From assembly GCF_900107925.1 (NCBI RefSeq), contig NZ_FNUJ01000014.1, positions 1-64,000 on the forward strand: 64,000 nucleotides of DNA, read 5' to 3'. Under the pieces are notes generated by a model. That model did not search any database. It worked only from the letters and a program-made list of their open reading frames with translations, and was not told where the DNA came from. The stretch's first letter is position 1. Each line of letters opens with the position of its first letter. The DNA comes from Amycolatopsis pretoriensis (GTDB lineage Bacteria > Actinomycetota > Actinomycetes > Mycobacteriales > Pseudonocardiaceae). Of this stretch, positions 15,891-24,324 are shown piece after piece. The position numbers and the translations under genes are program-made.

Positions 15891-16667
15891 TCAGGTCCAG
15901 GACGCGGCCGCGACGAACTCCTCGAACGACCGGGGCGGCCGGCCCAGCGCCCGCTCGACGCCGTCCCCGAGCTCGATGCCCCGGCCGTCGCGCAGGCCCG
16001 AGAGCAAGCCGGTGAGCAGCCGCGCCACGGTTTCCGGTACGCCGTAAGCGATTTGCCGCCCGATGAACGCCTCGGGCTCGACGTCGACGTACTCGATCTC
16101 GCGGCCGGCCGCCCGGGCGATCAGGTCCACCGCCTCCCCGAAGCCCACCACCCGCGGGCCGGTCAGCTCGTAGACCTCGCCGTGGTGCCGGTCGCCGGTC
16201 AGCGCCGAGGCGGCGACGTCGGCGATGTCTTCGGCGTCGATGAAGGGCGCTCCCCCGGCGCCGGCCGGCAGGGTCAGCACGCCCTCGCGGATTCCCGGCG
16301 CCCACGGGCCTTCGCTGAAGTTCTGCGCGAACCAGTTCGGGTGCAGGATGGTCCAGCCGACGCCCGACCCGCGGACGGCCTGCTCCGCGGAGTGCAGCGG
16401 ATGCCCCTCCTCCCCCGCCCGCGGCGCGGACAGCAGGACCAGCCGGGACACGCCCGCCGCGACCGCGTCGGCAATGAACCGCGGGAGCCGCGGGCCGGCC
16501 CGCAGATCGGGTTCCACGAGGTAGACGGCCGTGACGCCGGCCAGCGCCCAGCTCGCCGGGTCGCTGAGGTCGAACCCGTTCGCGCGGGAGGCGATCCGGG
16601 CGTGGGCGACCCGCTGGGCGACGCGGCGGCCGGTCTTGCCGGTGCCGCCGAGGATCAAAGTGGTCAT
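15891..16667 (-). CDS. NmrA-like NAD(P)H-binding protein
   Basis: 258 residues. The Rossmann site GGTGKTGRR lies at residues 7-15. YLVEPD, LHPNWFAQNFSEG and YELTGPRVVGFGEAVDLI match the NmrA-like group of atypical SDRs, which often act as redox sensors or quinone/ketone reductases. The start ATG at 16667 fits the family N-terminus. An upstream in-frame ATG (16703) would add 12 residues. It diverges from an AraC regulator with a matching inverted repeat between them, so it is the likely target. Confidence 0.78.
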   Translation of the reverse strand: MTTLILGGTGKTGRRVAQRVAHARIASRANGFDLSDPASWALAGVTAVYLVEPDLRAGPRLPRFIADAVAAGVSRLVLLSAPRAGEEGHPLHSAEQAVRGSGVGWTILHPNWFAQNFSEGPWAPGIREGVLTLPAGAGGAPFIDAEDIADVAASALTGDRHHGEVYELTGPRVVGFGEAVDLIARAAGREIEYVDVEPEAFIGRQIAYGVPETVARLLTGLLSGLRDGRGIELGDGVERALGRPPRSFEEFVAAASWT

Positions 16668-16692
16668 GCCTTCAGGCAATCGCGAACGAGCG

Positions 16693-16736
16693 AGACGATC
16701 CATGGGAAAACGTCGAGACTTCCTTTGTGATCGTCT
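16693..16736. promoter_or_regulatory. AGACGATC / GATCGTCT inverted repeat in divergent promoter
   Basis: Perfect 8-bp arms (16693-16700 and 16729-16736) separated by 28 bases, between the NmrA-like and AraC-type genes. The right arm ends 11 bases before the AraC start. Candidate binding half-sites for the AraC protein. Confidence 0.45.
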
Positions 16737-16747
16737 ACCGTCGGGCC

Positions 16748-17674
16748 ATGGACGTCCTGAGCGATCTGCTCCACCGGGCCCGCGCCGCGGACGCGCTCGT
16801 CCGGCAGCTGATCCAGCGGCCGCCGTGGTCGATGGCCTTCGCCGACGCCCCGCCGCTCACCCTGGTCGCCACGCTGGGCGGGCACGCGTTCGTCAGCCTC
16901 CGCGACGCCGCCCCCGTCCGCCTCGCCGCCGGCGACATCGCCCTGATCTCGGCGACCGGCCACACGATCGCGGACGACCCGGCCACCGCACCCCAGGTCG
17001 TGATCCGGGGCGCGAAGAAGTACCCGGTCACCGCCGACGCGCAACCGCGGGCGCCGCGCACCTACGGCGACGGCGCACCCGGCGCGACGACGATGCTGCG
17101 CGGTGCGTACGAACTCCACGGCGTCGCCGCCGAACGGCTCCTCGGGACGCTCCCGCCGCTGGCGGTCGTGCCCGCCGGGCCCCGGACGCGAGCCGCTCTC
17201 GATCTGCTGGCCGGCGAGATCGCCCGGGACGAACCGGGGCAGGACGCGGTGCTCCGCCGACTGCTGGACCTGGTCCTCGTGCTGGCGCTGCGCGCGTGGT
17301 GCGCGACGACGGACACGCCCCCGGCCTGGTACCGGGCGCTGGACGACGAGGGCGTCGGGGAAGCCCTGCGGCTGTTGCACGCCGAGCCCGCGCACCGGTG
17401 GACGGTCGCCTCGCTGGCCGCGCGGGCCGGGTTGTCGCGGGCCGCGTTCGCCGCGCGGTTCGCCCACCTCGTCGGCGAGCCGCCGCTGACCTACCTCACC
17501 GGCTGGCGGATGACGCTCGCCGCGGATCTGTTGCGCGACACCGAAGACACCGTCGCCGCGGTCGCGAAAGCGGTCGGCGACGAAGACCCGTTCGCGTTCA
17601 GCGTGGCCTTCAAGCGCCACCGCGGCGCCAGCCCGTCGGACTGGCGCCGCGGCCGGGTGGACGTCAGTCCGTGA
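16748..17674 (+). CDS. AraC-family regulator with N-terminal cupin
   Basis: 308 residues. The start MDVLSDLLHRARA is the usual N-terminus of the cupin-type AraC group, followed by a sensor barrel (residues ~20-190). Two C-terminal helix-turn-helices follow (WTVASLAARAGLSRAAFAARF and EDTVAAVAKAVGDEDPFAFSVAFKRHRG). Members usually sit beside and activate a single NAD(P)H-dependent reductase gene, which matches the divergent NmrA-like gene. The 3' end overlaps the phospholipase gene by 11 bases, convergently. Confidence 0.85.
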   Translation: MDVLSDLLHRARAADALVRQLIQRPPWSMAFADAPPLTLVATLGGHAFVSLRDAAPVRLAAGDIALISATGHTIADDPATAPQVVIRGAKKYPVTADAQPRAPRTYGDGAPGATTMLRGAYELHGVAAERLLGTLPPLAVVPAGPRTRAALDLLAGEIARDEPGQDAVLRRLLDLVLVLALRAWCATTDTPPAWYRALDDEGVGEALRLLHAEPAHRWTVASLAARAGLSRAAFAARFAHLVGEPPLTYLTGWRMTLAADLLRDTEDTVAAVAKAVGDEDPFAFSVAFKRHRGASPSDWRRGRVDVSP

Positions 17675-19676
17675 GCGTGGCCGGGTCGCTGGTGCTCGGC
17701 CGGCCGTTCTCGACGTGGCCCGCCAAGCGGCGCACGAACTCCGGGTCGCGGTCCGACGTCACCGACACGTCGTACCAGTTGCCGCTGCGGCGGGTGTCTA
17801 CGTGCTCGACGACCCGCGCTCCCGGGCGGAGCCGGCGCGTCGTCGAACAGTGGCCGTAGGCGTCCGCCACCGTCAGCTGCACCGTCGTCGTCCCGCTGTT
17901 GGTCAGGACCAGCGCGAGGTCGCCGCCCTCCTGGCGGAGGCTCACCTCGGGACCGGCGGCGCCGCCGCGGAACTGCCGCACGAACCCGTTGGGCCCGTAG
18001 GCCGTGTAGTCGTACGCGCCGGTGGCGGGCAACGCGGCGGTCAGGGACTTGCCCGCGCCGGCCGTGTACGTGCGCGGCTCACCCGACGGCGTCACCACGT
18101 AGAACGCCGCTCCCGCGCGGCCGTGGTTCGCGAACGTCACCGTCAGCTTGCCGTCCGCCAGGCGGGCGTCGGCCGACAGGTCGTACGGGAGCGCCCGGGC
18201 CTTGCGCACCCCGCGTTCCTGCTTGGGCAGCACGGCGTGCGCCGGGACGGCGGGCACGTAGTCCGGGTGCCGCACGCGGTCCGGCGGCTCGTAGCCCGCC
18301 GTGTCCGGCAGCGCCGGCACCCGCTCGTCGGTGCGCGCGAAGTCGAACGCCGAGGTCAGGTCGCCGCAGACCGAGCGGCGCCACGGCGTGATGTTCGGCT
18401 CCCGCACACCGAAGCGGCGTTCGATGAACCGGATGATCGAGGTGTGGTCGAACGTCTCGGAGCAGACGTACCCGCCCTTGCTCCACGGCGACACCACGAT
18501 CATCGGGACGCGCTGGCCGAGCCCGTACGGCCCGGCCGGGTTCGCCGCCGACCCCGCGAAGATCTCACCCGCGGTGTCCACAGTGGACTGCCCGGCCGAG
18601 GCGTACGGCGGGACGACGTGGTCGAAGAAGCCGTCGTTCTCGTCGTAGGTGATGAACAGCGCGGTCTTGCTCCACACCTCCGGGTTCGCGGTCAGCGCGT
18701 CGAGCACCTGCGCGATGTACCAGGCGCCGTAGTTGACCGGCCAGTTCGGGTGCTCGCAGAACGCTTCCGGCGCGGTGATCCACGAGACCTGCGGCAGCTT
18801 CCCGGCCTTGACGTCGGCGCGCAACCGGTCGAAGTAGCCTTCGCCGGCCTTCGCGTTCGTGCCGGTGCGGGCCTTCTCGTACAGGGCGTCGCCGGGCTGG
18901 GCGTTGCGGTAGGAGTTGAAGTACAGCAACGAGTTGTCGCCGTAGTTGCCGCGGTAGGCGTCGTCGATCCAGCCCCAGCCGCCGGCGGCGTCGAGGCCGT
19001 CGCCGATGTCCTGGTAGATCTTCCACGACACCCCGGCCTGCTCGAGCCGCTCGGGGTAGGTCGTCCAGGAGTAGCCCTTTTCGTCGTTGCCGAGGACCGG
19101 GCCGCCGCCCTTGCCGTCGTTGCCCGTGTACCCGGTCCACATGTAGTAGCGGTTCGGGTCGGTCGAGCCCATGAACGAGCAGTGGTAGGCGTCGCAGATG
19201 GTGAACGCGTCGGCCAGCGCGTAGTGGAACGGGATGTCCTCGCGCGTCAGGTACGCCATCGTGGTCGAGCCCTTGGCGGGCACCCACTTGTCGTACTTGC
19301 CGCCGTTCCAGGCCGCGTGCGTGTCGTTCCAGCCGTGCGGCAGGTCCTGGATGAACTGCAGGCCCAGGTTGTCCGCTTCGGGGCGGAAGGGCAGGATGTC
19401 GCGCTTGCCGTCGGACTGCGCCCAGACCGACTTGCCCGACGCCAGGGTCGCCGGCCGCGGGTCGCCGAAGCCGCGTACGCCGCGCAGCGTGCCGAAGTAG
19501 TGGTCGAACGACCGGTTCTCCTGCATGAGGACGACGATGTGCTCGACGTCCCGCAGCGTGCCGGTGCGCCGGCCGGCGGGGATCTCGGCCGCGCGGGCGA
19601 TGCTCGTCGAGAGCGCGGAAAGGGCGGCGGTGCCGCCGGCCAGCTGCAGGAAACGCCGTCGGTTGACGTCCGTCAT
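17664..19676 (-). CDS. Tat-exported phosphocholine-type phospholipase C
   Basis: 670 residues. A twin-arginine signal (NRRRFLQLAGG) begins at residue 4. The phosphoesterase domain carries VVLMQENRSFDHYFGTLRGVRGF, the DAYHCSFMGSTDPNR region, and the metal site in TYDENDGFFDHVVPP. Two C-terminal beta domains (about residues 490-660) of the bacterial phospholipase C type follow. It should hydrolyse phospholipid head groups outside the cell, releasing phosphate esters. The start at 19676 is set by the Tat motif. One copy of the recurrent palindrome lies at 18576-18588. The divergent MarR gene is a candidate regulator. Confidence 0.88.
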   Translation of the reverse strand: MTDVNRRRFLQLAGGTAALSALSTSIARAAEIPAGRRTGTLRDVEHIVVLMQENRSFDHYFGTLRGVRGFGDPRPATLASGKSVWAQSDGKRDILPFRPEADNLGLQFIQDLPHGWNDTHAAWNGGKYDKWVPAKGSTTMAYLTREDIPFHYALADAFTICDAYHCSFMGSTDPNRYYMWTGYTGNDGKGGGPVLGNDEKGYSWTTYPERLEQAGVSWKIYQDIGDGLDAAGGWGWIDDAYRGNYGDNSLLYFNSYRNAQPGDALYEKARTGTNAKAGEGYFDRLRADVKAGKLPQVSWITAPEAFCEHPNWPVNYGAWYIAQVLDALTANPEVWSKTALFITYDENDGFFDHVVPPYASAGQSTVDTAGEIFAGSAANPAGPYGLGQRVPMIVVSPWSKGGYVCSETFDHTSIIRFIERRFGVREPNITPWRRSVCGDLTSAFDFARTDERVPALPDTAGYEPPDRVRHPDYVPAVPAHAVLPKQERGVRKARALPYDLSADARLADGKLTVTFANHGRAGAAFYVVTPSGEPRTYTAGAGKSLTAALPATGAYDYTAYGPNGFVRQFRGGAAGPEVSLRQEGGDLALVLTNSGTTTVQLTVADAYGHCSTTRRLRPGARVVEHVDTRRSGNWYDVSVTSDRDPEFVRRLAGHVENGRPSTSDPATLTD

Positions 19677-19799
19677 GAGGACTCCGGGGGTGTCGTGGTG
19701 GAGAGCCGGGCCATTGTGCGTGGGCCTACGAGAACCTGTGCCGGGCCCGAGGCTAACTCCGGGCGAAACTCCGGTAAACGCCTTCGGGCGGACGAGCTC

Positions 19800-19835
19800 T
19801 TGACACAAATACGGAAGCACGTACTAATGTAGTAC
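19800..19835 (+). promoter_or_regulatory. Promoter and GTACTA-N3-TAGTAC operator of the MarR gene
   Basis: TTGACA (19800-19805), a 16-base spacer and TACTAA (19822-19827) form a near-consensus housekeeping promoter, rare in this genome. A perfect inverted repeat GTACTA-ATG-TAGTAC (19821-19835) covers the -10. The ATG at 19842 is only about 8 bases past the expected start point, so the message is nearly leaderless. The arrangement fits autorepression by the MarR protein. Confidence 0.75.
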
Positions 19836-19841
19836 TTCACA

Positions 19842-20369
19842 ATGAACGACCTCTCGAACGACCCCGACGACTCCCTCTACTCCCCCGATGTCCGAAGCGC
19901 ACTCGCCGGTTTCACCCACGGCGAGGACACCGGCGCCCTCGAAGCGGCGGCCGCCGTCCGCGCGGCCGCCCGCAGCCTGGACGCCCTGCGCTCGCACGGC
20001 ACCGACAGCCGCGGCCTCAGCCCCGGCGCCCTCGACATCCTGATCCGGCTCAGCTCGGCCGAAGCGAACATCAAGGACCTCGCCGCGTCGGCCGGGGTCA
20101 GCTCGCGCAACGTCACCGGCCTGGTCGACACGCTGGAACGCGCCGGGCACGCGGTGCGCGTCCCCGATCCCCGCGACCGCCGGTCGGTCCTGGTCCGCAT
20201 CACCGACGAGGGCCGGAGCTGGCTCGAGGACTTCCGGCGGCCGTCCCAGCTGGCGATGGCGGCGCTCTTCCGCGGGTTCACCGACGCCGAGACGACCCGG
20301 CTGCGCCACCTCTGCCTGCGGCTGGTGGAGAACCAGCACGCCCTGTCCGAGCACCTCGGGAACCGATGA
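19842..20369 (+). CDS. MarR-family transcriptional regulator
   Basis: 175 residues. The winged helix-turn-helix spans about 60-140 (IKDLAASAGVSSRNVTGLVDTLERAG then the wing VRVPDPRDRRSVLVRITDEGRSW). Helices at both ends would form the dimer interface. Its own promoter carries a perfect palindrome over the -10, so it probably represses itself. Whether it also controls the divergent phospholipase is open. Confidence 0.85.
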   Translation: MNDLSNDPDDSLYSPDVRSALAGFTHGEDTGALEAAAAVRAAARSLDALRSHGTDSRGLSPGALDILIRLSSAEANIKDLAASAGVSSRNVTGLVDTLERAGHAVRVPDPRDRRSVLVRITDEGRSWLEDFRRPSQLAMAALFRGFTDAETTRLRHLCLRLVENQHALSEHLGNR

Positions 20370-20387
20370 CGACCGGGCCGCGCGGCC

Positions 20388-20462
20388 GAAGGTGCCCTTC
20401 CTCGCATCCGACGCGCTGAAGGGCACCTTCCTCGCATCTCATGTGAGGAAGGTGCCCTTCAG
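20388..20462. repeat. Array of GAAGGTGCCCTTC-type units forming a 22-bp hairpin
   Basis: Three related units occur: 20388-20407, 20416-20437 and 20441-20462. The second and third are reverse complements over 22 bases with one mismatch and a 3-base loop, giving a very stable hairpin between two convergent genes. No T-run follows. It probably acts as a bidirectional terminator and looks like a genome-dispersed element. Confidence 0.7.
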
Positions 20463-20479
20463 CCACCCGGAAGGTGGCA

Positions 20480-20546
20480 GCGGTGCCCGCCCGACTGCCC
20501 GGATCATAGAGGTCACGGGCTGAGCTCGAACACGGGCGGGCACCGC
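20480..20546. repeat. 14-bp inverted repeat with 39-base loop in the MarR/Rieske gap
   Basis: GCGGTGCCCGCCCG (20480-20493) is exactly complementary to 20533-20546. It follows the hairpin array and precedes the Rieske stop at 20583. A second termination structure, or a structured small RNA, would both fit. The 39-base loop contains TATGAT on the minus strand (weak -10 likeness). Confidence 0.55.
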
Positions 20547-20582
20547 CGGGAGCCGTATACCCGGGCCCACAGGGCACAAACG

Positions 20583-21593
20583 TCAGCCGGAGCGCAAGGC
20601 GTAACGGCGTTCGGCGTAAGCGAGATCGTCGCGCCACAACCGCGCCGCGGTGTGGCGCATCAGCGGGCGGATCGCCGGCGCCAGCTTCGCCGCCACCGCG
20701 AACCCCGGCCGCTCCGACGCGGCGATCGTCGCCTCGATGACCGCCGTGCGGGGGCGGCCGTCCGGGCCCGGGCCGAGCGGGGTCGCGTGCGTCTCCACCA
20801 AACTGCCCACCCCTTCGCCTTCGACGATCCGCATCACCACCGTGCGCGGCTCGGGGCAGGTGAACTCCGCCAGCACCGGCACGCCCCAGCGGCCCGCGAG
20901 GCGGAACGTCACCTCGACGAGGAACCGGTCTTCGGAGTCGGGCACGTCGATCCCCTGCGGCGCTTCGAGCACCCGCAGGCGGCTGAACGAATACGGGTGG
21001 AACCACGCGCCGTGCCACGGGTCGAGGCGGTTCGCCACCACGTCCTCGGGCTCACAGGTCCCGGTCAACGTCGCCACGGCGTCGATGCGGGCCGCGTCGG
21101 CCGGGCGGGCCGGCACCACCGGGGCGTCCGTCGGCTGCTCGCCGCCCAGGCTGTCCAGGCGCGCCCAGACGAGCACGCCGTCGTCGTGCGCCGGCACCGG
21201 GGACCACGTTCCGCAGCGGGAGCCGTCGATCCGCAGGCCGTGCCACCGGCAGACCAAGCCGCCGGCGTCCACCCGCGCGTCGGCCAAGGGGGCGCCCAGG
21301 TGCGGGCACGCGCCGGGGCCGATCCGGACGTCTCCCTCCGGCCCGCGCCACGCGACCAGCTCGCGGCCGCCGACGGTCACCCCGAACGGGCGGTCCGCGC
21401 GCACCTCCCGGCCGGCCGCGACGACGAACCAGTTCCCCGACGGGCGGGCCGAGGCGCGCTTGCCCGCCGCTTCGATCAGGGCGGGCGGGCAGTCGCGGTA
21501 GGTCGGCTCCTGCTTCGCCCAGCGGGGTTCGGCGAAGGGCTGGACGGGCCATCGCCGCGGCCACCGCGCGGCGATCCGGCGGCTGACGTTCAT
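20583..21593 (-). CDS. Rieske-type non-haem iron oxygenase associated with carotenoid genes (DUF5914-like)
   Basis: 336 residues. The Rieske [2Fe-2S] ligands are in ACPHLGAPL and CRWHG (about residues 130-150). The catalytic iron motif DxxHxxxxH is present as DPWHGAWFH, so this should be an active oxygenase. The C-terminal half resembles the helix-grip domain of this family. It faces away from crtE across a 179-base promoter region and likely acts on the carotenoid, for example ring or end-group oxidation. That role is an inference from position. The start at 21593 is preferred because upstream in-frame sequence runs into the promoter. Confidence 0.75.
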   Translation of the reverse strand: MNVSRRIAARWPRRWPVQPFAEPRWAKQEPTYRDCPPALIEAAGKRASARPSGNWFVVAAGREVRADRPFGVTVGGRELVAWRGPEGDVRIGPGACPHLGAPLADARVDAGGLVCRWHGLRIDGSRCGTWSPVPAHDDGVLVWARLDSLGGEQPTDAPVVPARPADAARIDAVATLTGTCEPEDVVANRLDPWHGAWFHPYSFSRLRVLEAPQGIDVPDSEDRFLVEVTFRLAGRWGVPVLAEFTCPEPRTVVMRIVEGEGVGSLVETHATPLGPGPDGRPRTAVIEATIAASERPGFAVAAKLAPAIRPLMRHTAARLWRDDLAYAERRYALRSG

Positions 21594-21715
21594 CGGTCCA
21601 TCGTGGCCGATCCGCATCGGGCTCGCAACGTCACCGAATTCGGCTGCCCAGCGAGCGCATTCCCGTTTATCACGGTAGAACCGGGGTAACAGTCTCACCA
21701 TCCGACGTGCCCCTT

Positions 21716-21748
21716 GATGCTCGCTGAGCGTGCATCGATTTTGCATCG
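21716..21748. promoter_or_regulatory. Palindrome and 11-bp-spaced direct repeat upstream of crtE
   Basis: GATGC-T-CGCT-G-AGCG-T-GCATC (21716-21736) is symmetric except at three positions. It overlaps a direct repeat TGCATCG (21731-21737 and 21742-21748) spaced one helical turn apart. Both lie in the crtE/Rieske divergent promoter, within 60 bases of the crtE start. Candidate site for a light- or stress-responsive regulator; none is encoded nearby. Confidence 0.5.
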
Positions 21749-21772
21749 CAAGACGGCGAGAGAGGAGCCCGG

Positions 21773-22855
21773 ATGACCGCGACTTCCACGGCCGCCGGAT
21801 CGGTGGCGTGGCTCGACGCGCTGCGCCGGCGCTGCGGCACCGACGTCCACGCCTTCGTTACCGAGCGCGTGCGCGAGCACTTCACCGGACGCGCGGCGGA
21901 CACCCCCGCCGTCGGCGCGCTGCCGGAGTTCGTCACCGGCGGCAAGTTCCTCCGGCCGATGTTCGCCTACACCGGCTGGCGCTGCGGCGGACCCGAAACC
22001 GCGGCGGCCTTGCGCGCCGCCGCGAGCCTGGAGCTCCTGCACTGCTTCGCCCTCGTCCAGGACGACGTCATGGACGGCTCGGCGCGGCGGCGCGGCCGTC
22101 CGTCGATGCACGTCCGCTTCGCCCGCTGGCACGAAGAGCAGGGCCTGAGCGGTTCGGCGGCCCGGTTCGGCGAGTCGGCCGCGGTGCTCATGGGCGACCT
22201 GTTCCTCGTCTGGTCCGAGCAGCTGCTGCACGAAAGCGGGCTCGACGCCCAGGCCCTCGCCCGCGGCCGGCCCGGCTACGACCGGTTGCGGTCGGAGCTG
22301 GCCGTCGGTCAGCTCGGCGACCTGGTCAACGACGCGCGCACGCTGCCGTCCTGGGCCGACGTCCTGGACGTCATCCGCCGCAAGTCCGGCAACTACACCG
22401 TCCGCCGGCCCCTGGAGTTCGGCGCGGCGCTGGCCGGCTGCCCCGAGGACGTCGTCGCCGCACTCGGCACCTACGGCGGTCTGCTGGGCGAAGCCTTCCA
22501 GTTCCGCGACGACCTGCTGGGGGTGTTCGGCGACCCGGCGGTCACCGGCAAGCCCGCGGGCGACGACCTGCGCGAGCGCAAGGCGTCCAGTGTCGTCGTG
22601 CTCGCCCGGGACCTGGCCGACCGCGGTCAGCGCGCCGACCTGACCGGCCTGCTCGCCCTCGACGAGGTCGACGACGAAGCCGTCGCCCGCTGGCGGGAGC
22701 TGATCACCGCGACCGGCGCCCGCGACCAGCTGGAGAAGCTCGTCGACGAACGCGTCCGCCGCGCGCTCGAAGCGATCGACCTGGTTTCCCTGCCCCGGCA
22801 GGCGGCCGACGCGCTCACGGTCCTGGCCACCCGCTGCACCGAGCGCGTCCGATGA
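21773..22855 (+). CDS. crtE: Polyprenyl diphosphate synthase (geranylgeranyl diphosphate synthase type)
   Basis: 360 residues. The first Asp-rich motif is DDVMD at 97-101 within LVQDDVMDGSARRRGRP, and the second is FRDDLLGVFGD. These bind the allylic substrate through Mg2+. It extends FPP/GPP with IPP to C20, the precursor of phytoene. It is the first gene of the coupled crt operon, with GAGAGGAG before the ATG. Its stop overlaps the crtI start (ATGA). Chain length is inferred from the operon. Confidence 0.9.
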   Translation: MTATSTAAGSVAWLDALRRRCGTDVHAFVTERVREHFTGRAADTPAVGALPEFVTGGKFLRPMFAYTGWRCGGPETAAALRAAASLELLHCFALVQDDVMDGSARRRGRPSMHVRFARWHEEQGLSGSAARFGESAAVLMGDLFLVWSEQLLHESGLDAQALARGRPGYDRLRSELAVGQLGDLVNDARTLPSWADVLDVIRRKSGNYTVRRPLEFGAALAGCPEDVVAALGTYGGLLGEAFQFRDDLLGVFGDPAVTGKPAGDDLRERKASSVVVLARDLADRGQRADLTGLLALDEVDDEAVARWRELITATGARDQLEKLVDERVRRALEAIDLVSLPRQAADALTVLATRCTERVR

Positions 22856-24324
22856 GGACGGTCACCGGGCGCACGGACCACGTCGTGGTCGTCGGGGCCG
22901 GTCTCGCCGGGCTGTCCGCGGCGCTGCACCTGGCGGGCCGGGGCCGGCGGGTCACCGTCGTCGAACGCGATCCCGGCCCGGGCGGGCGCACCGGCCGCGT
23001 CGAGACCGGCGGCTACCACCTCGACACCGGGCCGACGGTGCTGACCATGCCTTCGATCCTCGCCGATACGTTCGCCGCCGCGGGCGCGGACCTGGCTTCG
23101 GAGCTCCGGCTGACGCGGCTCGACCCGGCCTACACCGCGCGCTTCGCCGACGGGTCCGTCCTGCCGGTCCACTCCGACGCCGACCGGATGACCGACGCCG
23201 TCCGCGAGTTCGCCGGCCCGGACGAAGCGGCCGGGTACCGCCGGCTGCGCACCTGGCTGACCCGGCTGTACGCGGCGGAGTTCGACCGGTTCGTGGCGAG
23301 CAACATCGATTCGCCGCTCGGGCTCGTGTCGGCCGACCTCGCCCGGCTCGTCGCGCTCGGCGGTTTCCGGCGGCTGGACCGGAAGATCGGCGCGTTCCTG
23401 CGCGACGAACGCCTCAAGCGCGTCTTCACCTTCCAAGCGCTGTACGCGGGCGAGTCGCCGATGCGGGCGCTCGCGCTGTACGCGGTCATCTCCTACATGG
23501 ACACCGTCGGCGGCGTGTACTTCCCCGAGGGCGGGATGGCCGCCGTGCCCCGGGCGATGGCCCGCGTCGCGGAACGGGCCGGCGCGGAGTTCCGGTTCGG
23601 CGAACCGGTCACGGCGCTCGAACGCCAGGGCGCGCGCGTCACGGCCGTCCGCACGTCCGAAGGCCGGATCCCGTGCGACGCCGTCGTCCTGACGACGGAA
23701 CCGCACGAGTCCTACCGGCTGCTGGGCCGCACGCCCCGCCGGCCGGTGCCGCTGCGCCCGGCGCCGTCCGCGCTGGTCCTGCACACCGGCGGTCCCGGGG
23801 ACTGGCCGGTCGGGCACCACACGATCTCCTTCGGCCGCGGCTGGGCGTCGACCTTCCGCGAGCTCATCACCGACGGCAGCCCGATGAGCGACCCGTCCCT
23901 GCTGATCACCCGGCCGACGGCGACCGACCCCGGGCTGGCGCCCGCCGGGCGGCAGCTGTTCTCGATCCTCGCGCCGGTGCCGAACCTCCAGCGGGGCCCG
24001 CGCGACTGGGACGGCGAAGCGGAGCCGTACGCCAAGGAGATCCTCGACCACGTCCGCGCCGGCCTGCTGCCCGGCTTCGAACCGGAGGCGTGGCACGTCC
24101 TCGGCCCGGCCGACTGGGCGCGGCGCGGGATGGTCGCGGGCACGCCGTTCAGCTACGCGCACTCGTTCGTCCAAACGGGACCGTTCCGGCCGCGCAACCT
24201 GCCACCGGGCGTGGAAAACGTCGTGCTCGCGGGCGGCGGGACCGTGCCGGGGGTCGGCGTCCCGACCGTGCTGCTCTCCGGGCGGCTCGCCGCCGACCGG
24301 ATCACCGGGGAAGGAGGCGGATGA
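22852..24324 (+). CDS. crtI: Phytoene desaturase
   Basis: 490 residues. FAD-binding site VVGAGLAGLSAALHLAGRG and the CrtI features GGRTGRVETGGYHLDTGPTV, YMDTVGGVYFPEGGMAAVP and the C-terminal GGGTVPGVGVPTVLLSG. It introduces double bonds into phytoene to form lycopene. The ATG overlaps the crtE stop, and the gene ends ATGA into crtB. Length is normal for four-step bacterial desaturases. Confidence 0.92.
   Translation: MRTVTGRTDHVVVVGAGLAGLSAALHLAGRGRRVTVVERDPGPGGRTGRVETGGYHLDTGPTVLTMPSILADTFAAAGADLASELRLTRLDPAYTARFADGSVLPVHSDADRMTDAVREFAGPDEAAGYRRLRTWLTRLYAAEFDRFVASNIDSPLGLVSADLARLVALGGFRRLDRKIGAFLRDERLKRVFTFQALYAGESPMRALALYAVISYMDTVGGVYFPEGGMAAVPRAMARVAERAGAEFRFGEPVTALERQGARVTAVRTSEGRIPCDAVVLTTEPHESYRLLGRTPRRPVPLRPAPSALVLHTGGPGDWPVGHHTISFGRGWASTFRELITDGSPMSDPSLLITRPTATDPGLAPAGRQLFSILAPVPNLQRGPRDWDGEAEPYAKEILDHVRAGLLPGFEPEAWHVLGPADWARRGMVAGTPFSYAHSFVQTGPFRPRNLPPGVENVVLAGGGTVPGVGVPTVLLSGRLAADRITGEGGG

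Noticed and set aside
20480..20546. tRNA-like element
   Set aside because: Only one long stem; no D- or T-arm consensus (no GGTTCGAATC-type loop) and no anticodon arm.
21773..22855. Polyprenyl synthase as cargo of the encapsulin at the left edge
   Set aside because: It lies 20 kb away inside the carotenoid operon and lacks the long disordered N-terminus typical of encapsulin cargo.
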